The notes beneath the pieces were generated by a model. The model was not told the origin of the DNA. It saw only the letters and a program-made list of their open reading frames with translations, and did no database searches. From NCBI RefSeq assembly GCF_016808095.1, contig NC_068971.1, forward strand, positions 52,345,631 through 52,409,630: 64,000 nt of DNA, read 5' to 3'. Position 1 is the stretch's first letter; each line of letters opens with the position of its first letter. The position numbers were made by a program, and so were the translations under genes. This document shows, piece by piece, positions 12,550 through 24,261 of the stretch. Origin of the DNA: Vigna angularis (taxonomy: Eukaryota > Streptophyta > Magnoliopsida > Fabales > Fabaceae).

Positions 12550-14535
12550 ATGGAGGTACCAAGCAGGAGAAAACCAGTGATGTACTGTGTTTGCCTTTTC
12601 TTTGTTGTCAATTTTTTGCTTGAAATTAGCGATGCATTTTATCTTCCGGGAAGCTACATGCACACTTACTCGACTGGAGATCACATATATGCGAAGGTGA
12701 ATTCATTGACCTCTATTGAGACTGAGCTTCCCTATAGCTACTACAGTCTCCCTTACTGCAAGCCGCTTGGTGGCATAAAGAAAAGTGCTGAGAATCTTGG
12801 AGAGCTCCTCAGGGGAGATCAGATCGATAACTCTCCCTACCTTTTCAGCATGAATGTTAATCATTCAATATACCTCTGCACCACGCCCCCCTTGAGCGAG
12901 GTTGAGGTAAAGCTACTGAAACAAAGGACTCGTGATCTGTATCAAGTAAATATGATCCTTGACAACTTGCCTGTTATGAGGTTTGCCAATCAAAATGGGA
13001 TTAAGATCCAGTGGACGGGGTTCCCTGTTGGGTACACGGCACCGGATGGTAGTGCAGATTACATCATCAATCATCTCAAATTCAAAGTCTTGGTTCATGA
13101 ATATGAAGGGAATGGTGTTGAAATCATTGGGACTGGGGAGGAAGGTATGGGTGTTATTTCTGAAGCTGACAAGAAGAAGGTATCTGGATTTGAAATTGTT
13201 GGCTTCCAGGTTATCCCTTGTAGTATTAAGAGGGATCCTGAAGTCATGACGAAACTCCACATGTATGACATTATCTCTACTTCAGATTGCCCATCTGAGC
13301 TAGACAAGTACCAACCAATTAAAGAGCAAGAGAGGATAGCATTTACATATGAAGTTGACTTTGTGAAAAGTGATATAAGATGGCCATCGCGTTGGGATGC
13401 TTATTTAAAGATGGAGGGTTCCCGGGTGCATTGGTTCTCTATCCTAAATTCACTCATGGTGATTTTTTTCCTAGCTGGTATTGTCTTTGTCATTTTTTTG
13501 AGAACTGTGAGAAGGGACTTGACACGGTATGAGGAGTTGGACAAAGAGGCACAAGCACAGATGAATGAAGAGCTTTCTGGATGGAAGCTTGTTGTGGGTG
13601 ATGTTTTTAGAGAGCCTGAATGTTCAAAGCTTCTCTGTGTGATGGTTGGGGATGGGGTTCAGATTCTCGGAATGGCTGCTGTGACAATTGTTTTTGCAGC
13701 CCTGGGTTTCATGTCACCAGCTTCCAGGGGAATGCTGCTAACAGGGATGATAATTTTATATCTTTTCTTGGGAATTGCTGCTGGATATGTCAGTGTACGT
13801 CTGTGGAGGACCCTTAAGGCAACTTCAGAAGGGTGGAGATCAATTTCCTGGTTATCTGCTTGCTTCTTCCCCGGGATTGCTTTTATTATTCTCACGGCAC
13901 TGAATTTTCTTCTCTGGGGCAGCAAAAGTACCGGTGCTATTCCCATTTCTTTGTATTTTGAGTTGTTCTTCCTCTGGTTCTGCGTTTCAGTGCCACTTAC
14001 TCTCATTGGAGGATTTATGGGCACAAAAGCCCAGCAAATTGACTATCCTGTGCGAACTAACCAGATTCCAAGGGAGATTCCTGCACGTAAATATCCATCA
14101 TGGCTTCTTGTTCTTGGTGCAGGAACTCTTCCATTCGGAACCCTTTTCATTGAGCTTTTCTTTATCCTTTCCAGTATCTGGCTTGGGAGGTTCTATTATG
14201 TATTTGGTTTCCTCTTGGTTGTTCTTCTACTGCTTGTTATTGTTTGTGCTGAAGTGTCGGTGGTCCTCACATATATGCATCTTTGTGTGGAAGATTGGCG
14301 GTGGTGGTGGAAGTCGTTTTTCGCTTCAGGCTCTGTTGCTCTTTATGTCTTCTTGTACTCCATTAACTACTTGGTTTTTGACCTGCAGAGTTTGAGTGGA
14401 CCTGTCTCGGCTATGCTTTATCTTGGCTATTCACTGCTCATGGCAATTGCAATCATGTTGTCAACTGGAACCATTGGCTTCCTTATGTCATTTTACTTTG
14501 TGCACTACTTGTTCTCATCAGTAAAGATAGATTGA
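12550..14535 (+). CDS. Transmembrane nine (TM9SF/EMP70) family protein
   Basis: One uninterrupted reading frame of 661 residues, the usual length for plant TMN/EMP proteins; the coding part of this family is often intronless. An N-terminal signal peptide (about residues 10-30, CVCLFFVVNFLLEISDA) is followed by FYLPGSYMHTY, the conserved start of the lumenal domain, which runs to about residue 280. Nine hydrophobic segments follow, beginning with WFSILNSLMVIFFLAGIVFVI around 297. The C-terminus is ...SSVKID: the last three residues KID fit the KXD/E motif that in plant EMPs binds COPI coat and keeps the protein in the Golgi. Family members act in endomembrane trafficking and sorting of other membrane proteins. 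The nearest Arabidopsis relatives are probably TMN11/TMN12, but I cannot assign one. Confidence 0.95.
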   Translation: MEVPSRRKPVMYCVCLFFVVNFLLEISDAFYLPGSYMHTYSTGDHIYAKVNSLTSIETELPYSYYSLPYCKPLGGIKKSAENLGELLRGDQIDNSPYLFSMNVNHSIYLCTTPPLSEVEVKLLKQRTRDLYQVNMILDNLPVMRFANQNGIKIQWTGFPVGYTAPDGSADYIINHLKFKVLVHEYEGNGVEIIGTGEEGMGVISEADKKKVSGFEIVGFQVIPCSIKRDPEVMTKLHMYDIISTSDCPSELDKYQPIKEQERIAFTYEVDFVKSDIRWPSRWDAYLKMEGSRVHWFSILNSLMVIFFLAGIVFVIFLRTVRRDLTRYEELDKEAQAQMNEELSGWKLVVGDVFREPECSKLLCVMVGDGVQILGMAAVTIVFAALGFMSPASRGMLLTGMIILYLFLGIAAGYVSVRLWRTLKATSEGWRSISWLSACFFPGIAFIILTALNFLLWGSKSTGAIPISLYFELFFLWFCVSVPLTLIGGFMGTKAQQIDYPVRTNQIPREIPARKYPSWLLVLGAGTLPFGTLFIELFFILSSIWLGRFYYVFGFLLVVLLLLVIVCAEVSVVLTYMHLCVEDWRWWWKSFFASGSVALYVFLYSINYLVFDLQSLSGPVSAMLYLGYSLLMAIAIMLSTGTIGFLMSFYFVHYLFSSVKID

Positions 14536-15415
14536 GGTTTGCTACGCTATCTCTCACCAACCAAGCAAATGGCATGCTGGAAGAGGGATTTTTCTTAATT
14601 GGTAGTTCGAATTGTTTAATTTCAATGTTGCGAAAGTGACTTTCTCATCAACCATAGTTTTCGTTAGTTATCTTTACATATTTAGCTTAGTATTATAAAT
14701 TACATCAAGGTTTCTATTAGATTCTTCAAGATTTCTTCTGCTTGATGTTGAGGACATACATACCATTTCCCAGTGGATGTGGAAAATATCAAATAAGTTA
14801 TAAATGCATTGAAAATTACATGCGAAATTTTAAATAATTGATATTTTGGTTTTATAAACAAATTGGACAGAATTGGATGCATGCCTCCTTTCACATTCCG
14901 TTAAAGACTAAACCAGTTCAATGGATCCTATAGAAATAAATTGAGCCTTATTTTAATGTCGGCTTCTTTATCTTTTATATTGTGAGAGAAAACATGCGAA
15001 AATCTAAATCCAATTTCAGTAGATAGTTAATGAAGAGATCGCCATTTTCGTCCATCTGACTCTTGTTGCGTAGGAAAGTTGACTTAATATTAAATTAAAA
15101 CAGATAATAAGTATTTAAAAAAATTAGAAACAAAAAATAAAAAAAATCATAAATATATTAACGGATTTTCAGACCCGTTTAACATATTTTTTCTAAATTT
15201 TAATTTTAAATTTATATTGAATAAATAATTAACTTAATTTAATATTTTAATGCAATTTAATATATGTTAATATTCTAATATTTTAAATCATATTTTATTA
15301 AACTAAAATCAGTAAAAAGCATTTTCGTCGTGTAAGAAGAAATAGGTGAAGGTGAGAGAAACAGCCTTTTGTACTTAACAAATGGACTATCTATTTGATG
15401 GACCGAAAATGGTAT
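14536..15415. other. 3' UTR of TMN and AT-rich spacer
   Basis: The first 150-300 bases are probably the 3' untranslated region. The remainder is AT-rich and holds nothing I recognise until the target-site duplication of the Mutator-like element at 15416. Confidence 0.6.
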
Positions 15416-15424
15416 TAGGATTTA
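15416..15424. repeat. Left target-site duplication of the MULE
   Basis: TAGGATTTA, matched by TAGGACTTA at 16403-16411 just outside the other end, with one substitution. Confidence 0.8.
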
Positions 15425-16402
15425 GGGTGTTGCTCCCTCCACCACCACACCTTTCTCCCTCCACCTCTCCAATTTTTTTTAATTCTAATTATATCATCAA
15501 ATTAAAATTTTTTATTTTTATTATTTTAATTTATTCCAAACCTAGTTCTCCTACTTTACTCCCTGCACTCAATCTTTCCATCTCTCAATTTCGTTTAACA
15601 ATTTGTCTTCTGTTTTACTTTACAACTCCATTTGTCTTCTCCGTTTCACTTCTCCTCATACGATTCTTTCTTCTTCATTTTCCTTACATTATTAAAATAC
15701 ATTAAAAATATATTAAAAAATAATAAATCAAAACATTTAAATTAAATTATTAAAATATTTCCAAAATAAAGAATAAACTAATAAAATAAATCCTAAAATT
15801 AAAAACGTAACTCGGAGTCCGTTTAAGGAAAGAACGGATGTCAACATCCGTTTATGGAAAGAACGGATGTCAACATCCGTTTAAGGAAAGAACGGATGTC
15901 AACATCCGTTTAAGGAAAAAAACGGATGTCAACATCCGTTTAAGGAAATAATGGATGTTGACATCCGTTGAAGGATGTCACCGTTTAAAAGTTACGTTTT
16001 TTATTTTAGGGTTTTATTTGAAGGTTTATTCGAAAACACACCTTAAGGAAGCAACACACGCACTGCATCACTCCACACACTGCACCACGAGAGCGACACT
16101 GCATCAGGAGAGCGACACTGCACCACGAGAGGGAGACTACTTGATAATTCTTTCCACTACCACCAACATTTACAACTTGTAGTATCTCACCGCGACAAAA
16201 GAAAGAGATGAAGAAAAATAATGTTAAAATAAAAAAAAAATATTTTACTCATGTAGGAGGAACTAAAATAGGTTATTAGTGGAATAGGTTGTGAATGGGT
16301 AAAATTAAAAAAATTAACCCTAAAAATAAAATTTTATTTAAGGGCAAAATAGTAAAGGGGAGGTGGAGGAAGAAAGGTGTGGTGGTGGAGAGAGCAACAC
16401 CC
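15425..16402. mobile_element. Non-autonomous Mutator-like element (MULE), 978 bp
   Basis: The ends are terminal inverted repeats of about 46 bp with three mismatches: the left begins GGGTGTTGCTCCCTCCACCA at 15425 and the right end is its reverse complement finishing at 16402. A 9-bp direct duplication flanks the element (TAGGATTTA at 15416-15424, TAGGACTTA at 16403-16411, one mismatch). A 9-bp duplication with long terminal inverted repeats is the mark of Mutator-like elements. No transposase is encoded, so the element would need a partner elsewhere. Its centre holds an array of palindromes (15833-15969) nested in a foldback (15771-16032), described separately. The third feature inside is a short degenerate repeat (about 16075-16130) of a GAGCGACACTGCA word. 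Confidence 0.85.
15771..16032. repeat. Foldback with internal array of five 20-bp palindromes
   Basis: Outer arms: 15771-15812 and 15990-16032 are imperfect inverted copies; the inner 21 bases (15792-15812 and 15990-16010) differ at one position. Inside, five near-identical palindromes AACGGATGTCAACATCCGTT start at 15833, 15862, 15891, 15921 and 15950, with spacings of 29, 29, 30 and 29. Each has 9-bp perfect arms around a 2-base centre, except the last copy, which is slightly diverged. The linkers are a TTAAGGAAAG-type sequence. Confidence 0.93.
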
Positions 16403-18435
16403 TAGGACTTATACTGGCAAGCCTGCTTGGATTCAAAACACAACAAATAAGCAAAATAAAAGAACTGCCTAAGAAGCTAAAAGCACTTATGCTACTAACA
16501 AAATTTTCTCACGTTTAGCAATTACCATTTATTTTATTTTAGACAAATAGGTTTCTTTTTTTATAGTTTCTGCCTTGCATTGTTAATTCTTATATCCAAA
16601 CAAAGTAAAAAATAAACCCTTTTTCAATAGATTATCTAAATAAAATAATTTGAAGTTTAATTTCCAAACTAAACCTCTACATGAAGGAATTCTTAATGTG
16701 AAATGATCTCTCATTCTTTTATTTTTATTTTATAAAAAAAAAAAAAATAAGATTGAAATGTATGCTCCAAGAAACTGAATTTGGCGAATTTTGACCTGAT
16801 TTTTTTAATTGAAAAAAAAAATGAAATTGGTATCTGTTTTCCCACACGCACGCAGGAGAAGAAGAAGAAGGATAAGATTAAAAAGCAAAGGCGAAAGGCA
16901 CACGTAAAAGAAGGGAATCCATGATGAAGAAGAAGATGATGATGACGATAAGGAATAGAAAGAGAGAGATAGTAATGATGCTGCTACACTCTATTCGCAC
17001 CAACCATTAACATAACCAAACCTAAATCTCTCTCTTTCTTCCTTTCCCAAGGCAAAACCAAATCATTACTCACCGCAAAATATGCATCTTAGGTTTTCTC
17101 AAACCCAATTTATCATCATTCTAATTCAATCTTTCTTCCATTTCTTTTCCTTCAATTGCAAATCATATTTCCCCTTTTCTTCAACATTCATTCACTTTCC
17201 ACCTTTCACTTTCTTCTATATTCATATATTCATGCACAATGCTTCATTTGCGGGTTATCTTCCATTCTTCAAAAATTCAATAACCCCATCATTTATAAGT
17301 GTGATTCTATCATTCCTTATGCTTGAATCCAGATTCATAATACATAAAGATATTATGTGAGACATAATCATGTAGTAACTTTGAAATGACAGCTATACAC
17401 GATCAGACCACTCAAAACCCACATTCTTATTCCTCAAAATAATCCAAAAAAAAATGAACTTAAATTGAAGAAGAACAATTTATTTATTTATTAAAGAAGA
17501 AAGTGGAAAATTTATTTAAAAAGGAAAAGAAAAGCGTGAGTATACATAATTACTACTTATTGCGTGACACTTATGACCATTGAATGGAAAATGGAATGAT
17601 GTGCAATGTCGCTTTGGAGGGTTACTTTCGTCAACTCATCATGCAGGGAGAGAAAGACCGCGAGGACAATCCTGCGGTGTGCGTGGAAGAAGGGCCCACC
17701 AAACACAACATGGTCCGTTGATCTCCAAAGTGAAATTATGGCGTTGCCGTGCTAAACACTAACCCATGGGACACGCTGCTCGTGAGTGACTGAGTCTTTT
17801 TCAGATAATTTTCTTTTTACAATAATTTTTAGCTTATTTTTGTGAAGTCATACTTTTAAAAAGATAATTAAACAAAAGAATGCTAAGATTTTGAAACAGA
17901 GAATAATTTCCCTACATTTTCGTGTAGTATGTTCTATAAAATTATTTCAGAAGTTTGAGTTTACGTTTAAATTGAGGGAAAGTGTGGAATGGAGGTTGAA
18001 AGATGCAAAAGAAATAAGCACTACATCTAAATGGTGGATGACACATTCTTTATACATGTTTGATGTATTGTCCCATGTATAGAGAAACATGACAGAGGTT
18101 GTTGTAAATGATTCAGTCCTATGTCTTGAGAAACTGGTTAAGCTAAACAATAGTGTAACTTGCATTAATTTACAGATAAACATGTTAAAGTTAGAGTGTT
18201 TGAGGAGATTAAGAAAGGTTAATGAGGTGTTGGGTTTGTTGTTTGAATGATTGACCAAACTGGATAAAAGTTGGTCGTGAGATTATGGTCCTGAAAGCAA
18301 GTACTAGCCAAAAGGTGGGTCTGGGGCCTAACAAAAAATCCACACAAATTGTTCCCACAAGAAGAGAAGCGTTTGGTGCAATCCGTGCCTAACTTGGTTC
18401 CAAGCAAAAACTTCAATAACTTCACAAGATCACAC

Positions 18436-18505
<70 letters not shown>

Positions 18506-19027
18506 TTCAACCATCAACTTCATATTTTCTTTCTTTTATTTCTACCCTCCGTAACAAGAAATTTCAATTGTTGTTGTTGAAAGCAAAGATTAGATATAGA
18601 TATAATAAAATTAATGTCACATGTGTAACAGGAAGAAGATTAGACAAATACACACGCTTAATTTTAGAATTAGTTTTTAATTTATTAATCAGCATAATAT
18701 TCGGTTAAATTTTGGGAATAATTTAGTTGAAACATGTTTGATTTGATAACTATTGATGATTTTGGTTGGAAAATCCATGAGCATTTTGTATGTTGTCTTG
18801 AATGTCTTAGGTTTCTTTAGTGTTGTTTGGCAGTGTGACAGAGATGTGGTAGTAGTTGTTGTAAAAAAAAAAAAAGAAAAGAGAGAAGATGATGTAGAAG
18901 GCATAGTAATAATAAGACAGCATAAGAACAGAGTGGAAAAAAAGGAGGATAAGAGAGAGAAAGAGAAGAGAAAGAGAAGAGAAGAAGGAGAAGAAGGAAG
19001 AAGAATCGGGCGAATCGTCTGAGGGGC
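16403..19027. other. Intergenic region and probable 5' region of the LCR gene
   Basis: No gene is supported. GA/GAAG-rich and CT-rich stretches occur at 16855-16980 and 18850-19010; the latter is probably the 5' UTR of the F-box gene that starts at 19028. A GC-richer patch at 17580-17760 gives a 60-codon frame without recognisable features. Confidence 0.55.
18439..18503. repeat. (TA)n microsatellite
   Basis: An uninterrupted run of about 32 TA units. Confidence 0.97.
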
Positions 19028-22000
19028 ATGGAAGGGGTGGCCATGCTGAAGCAGCTAATTGGTCAGCTTCAGCAGCTATTGGACTCTTCCCATTCCCATT
19101 CTCTCATTCTTCAACCTTCAAACCACACTCTCTTCTTTCAACAACAGCAACAACAGCAACAACATCAACAACAACAAACCAGGTCCCCCTCTTTCTTTTT
19201 AGATCTATTTCTTCAATCTTTCCACAATTAGGTTTTAGGCCCTCTCTCTCCCCCCCTCTTTTTTTGGCCCAGCACCCTTTTTTTCTTCTTCATTTTTTAT
19301 ATAACTATTATATTTATGTTGATGTTATTGTTGTTGTTAGTCTTTGAAGTGAATTAACCGGCTTGGTAGGTAGGTAAGTTAGGTCCTTTCTGCTCTGTAA
19401 TGTGAGTGTCGGAATTATTCATTCTACTCCATTTTTTTCTCATTCCCACGCCTTCTCCAACACAATCGCTTACCCTAAAAATGCACCAATTCCTATTCTC
19501 TTTAACTTTTCTTCCTTGATCGTTTTTTTCTGTGTGTTTGTGTGTTTTTTTTTGTTCTTGTTGCTGCTTAGTTCTTCTCTCGAGCATTGGATTTTAGCTC
19601 CGGCCTTGTCTTTGTTCACGCGCTTCTTCTGTGTTGCTTTCTTTTATTTTGTTTTATGAGTAAGTTTGATAGAATTTGATGTTCTTTGTGACTTCCCTTG
19701 TCTTCTTTTTTGTTGAAAATATAGTTTGTTCTTGGGGTAGTTTCTGGGTTTGGAACTGCATGAAAAAGAACAAAGGGGGAAAAGCTGCATTTGGATGTCG
19801 ATTGATTGTTTTGATGGTTCTCTCTTGCACACACACTTATATGTAGTTAGTTCGAGAGATCTAGGAGACATGCATGGAGGATAATATGTATACACCCTAC
19901 TTATCTTGCCATTCAATTTTCTCGACATTCTATGAATTATTCTAGGAATAAATAAACTTTTAGATAAGCTAAAGGCGAGATATTTTATGAATTAGCTCAT
20001 GCGGAAGTTATTCTTAGTTCGTGGGAGAAACTTATTTCTCTCTCGCTTTTTTTTTTGCCTTTTTTTTTTAGTATCTCAGCAAGGACTTAATGTACTGCAA
20101 ACTTGGCTCTGTTAGCAGTAGGCAATCCTTGCAAAGATCACAGTCAGATTACTTGATTGTTTGTTTTAACTATTGGATGTTTTATATTTGAACACCTATT
20201 GCTTCTGATGCCTTTCTTGGCAGTCATTATGGGATAAACATCAATTTTCTGGATTCTGTGTTTGTTTTTTTGACATAGTATATCATCAAAGGAAGGTTTT
20301 GTATTGCCAATTCTCACCTCTTCACATTCCTTATGTGGTCAAGTAGATATAATTGAATGGAATTTTCAGCTAACTTGTTGCGAAAGTTCGTCTGTTGGGT
20401 TCCGGTCCTTAGAAAAAGTAAGAAAAGGATTAAGAGAAAAAAGAAGAAGCAAAACTGCTGCTTAGATTTCCATTTAAAACATTTTTCTAATATATTTCCT
20501 TGAAATAATTTGAAATTTTCTGATGGACATATAGTGAGTGTTTGAAAAAACTATCAAATCCACGAAACTCTTCTGGTCACCTTGTGTTTTAATGTGCGGA
20601 ACAGTTGTCCATATTGGGAAACAAACACAGTAGATGGACCAATTTAGTTCCAATTTTTTGGTGTGACAAACTAAAGAATTTACCAACTTCTGACCTGAGG
20701 ATCCGTAACACTTGAAAAAGGGATGCTGTAATGAAGAGATTACAATTGTGAGGATGATTACCTGTATTTTACAACTTTTCTACCAGGTTTACTAAACTCT
20801 TTTTCAAATAGATCCTTGGAGGCATAGTGTTTAATAGATGGATTTTATATAACGAAAATTAATGTAGGATTCCACAGAACTGTCTGTTTACTCACCCAAA
20901 ACCCTAGATACTAGAGTAAAGATATCTGCTGCATTACACTTATACACCACTTAATGATGAATTTGCATTTCTTTTACAGTTATGCCTTTGAAAATGTCTG
21001 TTTTGGCACCTAGGGAACTTCTGAGAATTATTTTTTTAACCAAGTTCAATGGCGTCACGTGATCCATGCAATGTAGCCTACCTCGTCTAATTGGATAAAA
21101 TTATTGTTATTATTTAGGTCTTTGTTTGGATAAACTTTCCATCGAGCACTTTTAGGGAAATATAATAAAAAGCAAAATGAATGAATTTTCTTCCAAAAAT
21201 ATAAAATCAATTTATGTACTCAGCTCCTGGAGAAGTCATGATAAGAGAGAAGTTGTGAAAGTTGAAGTGCATAGGTTGATTTTAAATTTTGAGAGAAGTT
21301 TAAATTATTTTACTTTCATATTTCTTTCTCCTCTAAATGTTTAGGGAGAAGTTTGTTCAAGCAGGATCTAAGTGGAGTAGTATAGTGTATCGACTTTGAT
21401 GGATTAAATTAATTATTGTTACCTAGATGGGAACTGATATTTCTTTGAAATGCTCTTCATCCTTTAAATGGGAACTGATATTTCTTTGAAATGCTCTTCA
21501 TCCTTTAATTATACCGTTTCATCGGTAGTTAAGTCTCATTCTGACACCCGCTTATATAGCTTTTATAAGTGAGATTGTTACTCTGACAAATCACGAATTT
21601 CAAACATGTCTCCTTCTTCCCCTAATGCTATTTGTGTGTGCAATTGCATTTCAAATGTGACACTTCATGTCAGGAAGCATATGATATATGAAATAGTTTG
21701 CATTTTTGACAGATGGACATCCTTTGACGTTGAAGATAGCTCTGTAGATGACTTTTGTGGCCTTGTAGTGACAGCAGGAAAGTCTGGCAGTTTCAGGATG
21801 TCAGAGCCTGTGAAGTCTCCACCTACTAAGAAGTCTCGTAGAGATAGAAGCAGGGGCAAATCATCTGGACGATCCTGTTCAACTGAAGTTATGGAACAAG
21901 AAATTTGGAAAGATTTTCCTGAAGATTTATTTGAGGCTGTGATAGCACGACTTCCCATTGCTACATTTTTCCGCTTCCGCTCTGTCTGCCGGAAGTGGAA

Positions 22001-22958
22001 TTCCATGCTCACTTCTCAAAGTTTTTCTCAGTATTGTACTCAAGTTACACAAGCAAATCCATGGTTTTACACCATTACCCATGAAAATGTGAATTCGGGA
22101 GCTATGTACGACCCTTCTTTGAAAAAATGGCACCACCCAACTATATCGACACCGCCCACAAAATTGATTGTTTTACCCGTGGCTTCTGCTGGTGGTTTAG
22201 TTTGCTTTCTTGACATTGGTCATCGTAACTTCTTTGTTTGCAACCCACTGACTCAATCCTTCAGGGAGTTGCCAGCTCGATCAGTTAAGGTCTGGTCTCG
22301 GGTTGCTGTAGGGATGACAATTAATGGAAACTCGGCTGGTTCAGGCTATAAGATCTTATGGGTTGGTTGTGATGGAGAATATGAAGTCTACGACTCGGTC
22401 AGAAATTCTTGGATTCGTCCTGGAAACATGCCTGCAGGTATGAAGCTGCCACTGTCGCTCAACTTTAGGTCTCAAGCTGTCTCTATTGATAGCATGCTTT
22501 ACTTCATGCGATCAGACCCAGAAGGGATTGTTGCTTACGATATGGCAACTGGGGTATGGAAACAATATATAATCCCAGCGCCATTGCATCTGACTGATCA
22601 CACTCTGGCCGAGTGTGATGGCCAGATCATGCTTGTGGGTTTGCTCACAAAGAATGCAGCTACTTGTGTATGCATATGGGAGCTGCAGAAAATGACACTA
22701 TTGTGGAAGGAGGTTGACAGAATGCCAAACATATGGTGCTTGGACTTTTATGGGAAGCACGTTAGAATGACTTGCCTGGGGAACAAAGGCTTGCTCATGT
22801 TGTCCCTGAGATCGAAACAAATGAATAGATTGGTTACTTACAACATAGCAAGGAAAGAATGGCTGAAGGTCCCTGGGTGTGTGGTGCCGCGTGGGAGAAA
22901 AAGACAGTGGATAGCTTGTGGTACTGCATTTCATCCATGCCTGACAGCTGTGGCATGA
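19028..22958 (+). CDS. LCR: F-box/kelch-type protein, LCR (LEAF CURLING RESPONSIVENESS) type
   Basis: Two exons, 19028-19182 and 21713-22958, separated by a 2.5-kb intron; the phase-2 junction gives QQTR|WTSFDVEDSS and 466 residues in all, against 467 for Arabidopsis LCR (At1g27340). Exon 1 starts MEGVAMLKQLIGQLQQLL and ends in a Gln/His tract coded by CAA/CAG repeats. A basic segment (KKSRRDRSRGKSSGR) precedes the F-box, WKDFPEDLFEAVIARLPIAT...SVCRKWNSML, which would bind SKP1 in an SCF ubiquitin ligase. The C-terminal half has galactose-oxidase/kelch-like repeats for substrate binding. The coding sequence holds a miR394 site at 22709-22728, diagnostic of this gene. In Arabidopsis miR394 moves from the epidermis and represses LCR to maintain stem-cell competence in the shoot tip; a similar role here is inferred. 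Confidence 0.95.
19136..19178 (+). repeat. CAA/CAG trinucleotide tract coding polyglutamine
   Basis: A CAA/CAG-rich tract in exon 1 of the F-box gene encodes about twelve Gln with one His. Such tracts vary in length between accessions. Confidence 0.85.
21427..21508 (+). repeat. Perfect 41-bp tandem duplication in LCR intron
   Basis: Two head-to-tail identical copies, 21427-21467 and 21468-21508, beginning ATGGGAACTGATATTTC. They lie in the intron about 200 bases before the second exon. Identity suggests a recent event. Confidence 0.95.
22709..22728 (+). promoter_or_regulatory. miR394 target site in LCR coding sequence
   Basis: GGAGGTTGACAGAATGCCAA pairs with miR394 with one mismatch and matches the site I know from LCR genes of other plants. 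It encodes the KEVDRMPN segment. Confidence 0.93.
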
Positions 22959-24261
22959 TTTCGTTTGTATCTCTTAACAGCAATGGCCTGTCATTGAAAT
23001 TTGCTGGCCTTTTGGGGTGTTGTACGTAATCCTAATGTTCATTGCTGGTTTAACAGAGTAGTTGAAAAATAATATGGGGTTGTGATTCATGTCTTTTCAT
23101 ACTCTCAGGCATGTGAACACTACTTTGGATGTGTTGGGAATCTCTCATCCTGGGACACCTTGGTAAAAGGTGATATAGAACTTAAGTTTCTTTTTGCTTT
23201 CAATAAGTGTGGTTTTAATTTTTGGTTCTTTTTGTTTGTGTGCTATGGGGAGGAGGACCCATGATCTCCGACTAGGTCTTCTGGATGAAAGTAAATATAG
23301 TTTTCATATTCACAGTATCCATGCAATTGCTAGCAAATTCGTTGCTAAATTCACAACTCTGCTAGGTTGTGAAAAACAGGTGAAACCAAATTCACACTCA
23401 TCCAAAAGGATGACCTACTGTGATGAAACATGCTTCAAGGTTACATAATTATAGTGCTAAACTAGAATTTGGTCTAATGTCTAGAACAAACATGGAGCCT
23501 CCTTTGACATTGCGAAATGTTCTGATGTCGTATGGTTACTCGATGATGAAACCTTGTTTTTCGGAAAAGAAATCTTTTCATGTTTGCACAATTTTGAAAA
23601 TTTTATTTAGAGTAACTTTTCAATCAGTAGTCATAGACACAAAGAACAGTTTTAAAAGCTATTTCTTGCTTATGTATGACAAATGAAGCCATTTCTGCTT
23701 AAATTGGATATGTGGATGCAAATTAGTATGTACAACAACGTTTAGTCTTTATTTTCATACCGTCAGCACTTTTAATTTATCAGGATATTTAAAAGAAATT
23801 ATATTAACATTTTTTTATTGAATATTTATATTATTATAAATATTATTTTTTTATTTAGTTTTTTACAAAAAATATTTAACTAATATCTAAAACAATAAAA
23901 TACGTGGGTAGACATATACTCATTTTTCAATGATATACTTATTTTTCAATAAAATAAAAACGAGATAAGAATATTTTATACTTTAGAGATAAGATAAAAT
24001 AATCAAACTCTAGCAACTCTGTCCATTTTTATTGTTTATCCGGTTGACCAAATAGTAAATATTTGAATTAGGCGTAAAATAATGATTTTATAAAGAAAAG
24101 AAAATGTTATTAATAAATAAATAAAATTAAGTTTGGGCTTTCGGGTCAGGATTGGTATGCAGTCCAGTCCAGTGGATGGTATTATTGTGAGTGTGTTAGT
24201 AGAAAAAAATAGGAAAGAGTGAGAGAGAGAGAAGAAGAAGAAAGAGAGAAGAGAGAAGAAA
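22959..24261. other. 3' UTR of LCR, spacer, and NTF2 promoter/5' UTR
   Basis: The first several hundred bases are probably 3' untranslated sequence. AT-rich DNA follows. The GA-rich segment 24210-24261 just before the NTF2 start is probably its 5' UTR. No further gene is visible. Confidence 0.55.

Noticed and set aside
15818..15970. Regularly spaced palindromic repeats that look like a CRISPR array
   Set aside because: Linkers are nearly identical, not unique spacers, and the array lies inside a plant MULE. It is a tandem palindromic repeat.
17580..17762. A GC-richer 60-codon frame upstream of LCR
   Set aside because: No domain, splice partner or promoter that I can support.
18349..18708. 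A 119-codon frame with a long Tyr-Ile run
   Set aside because: It is produced by the (TA)n microsatellite.
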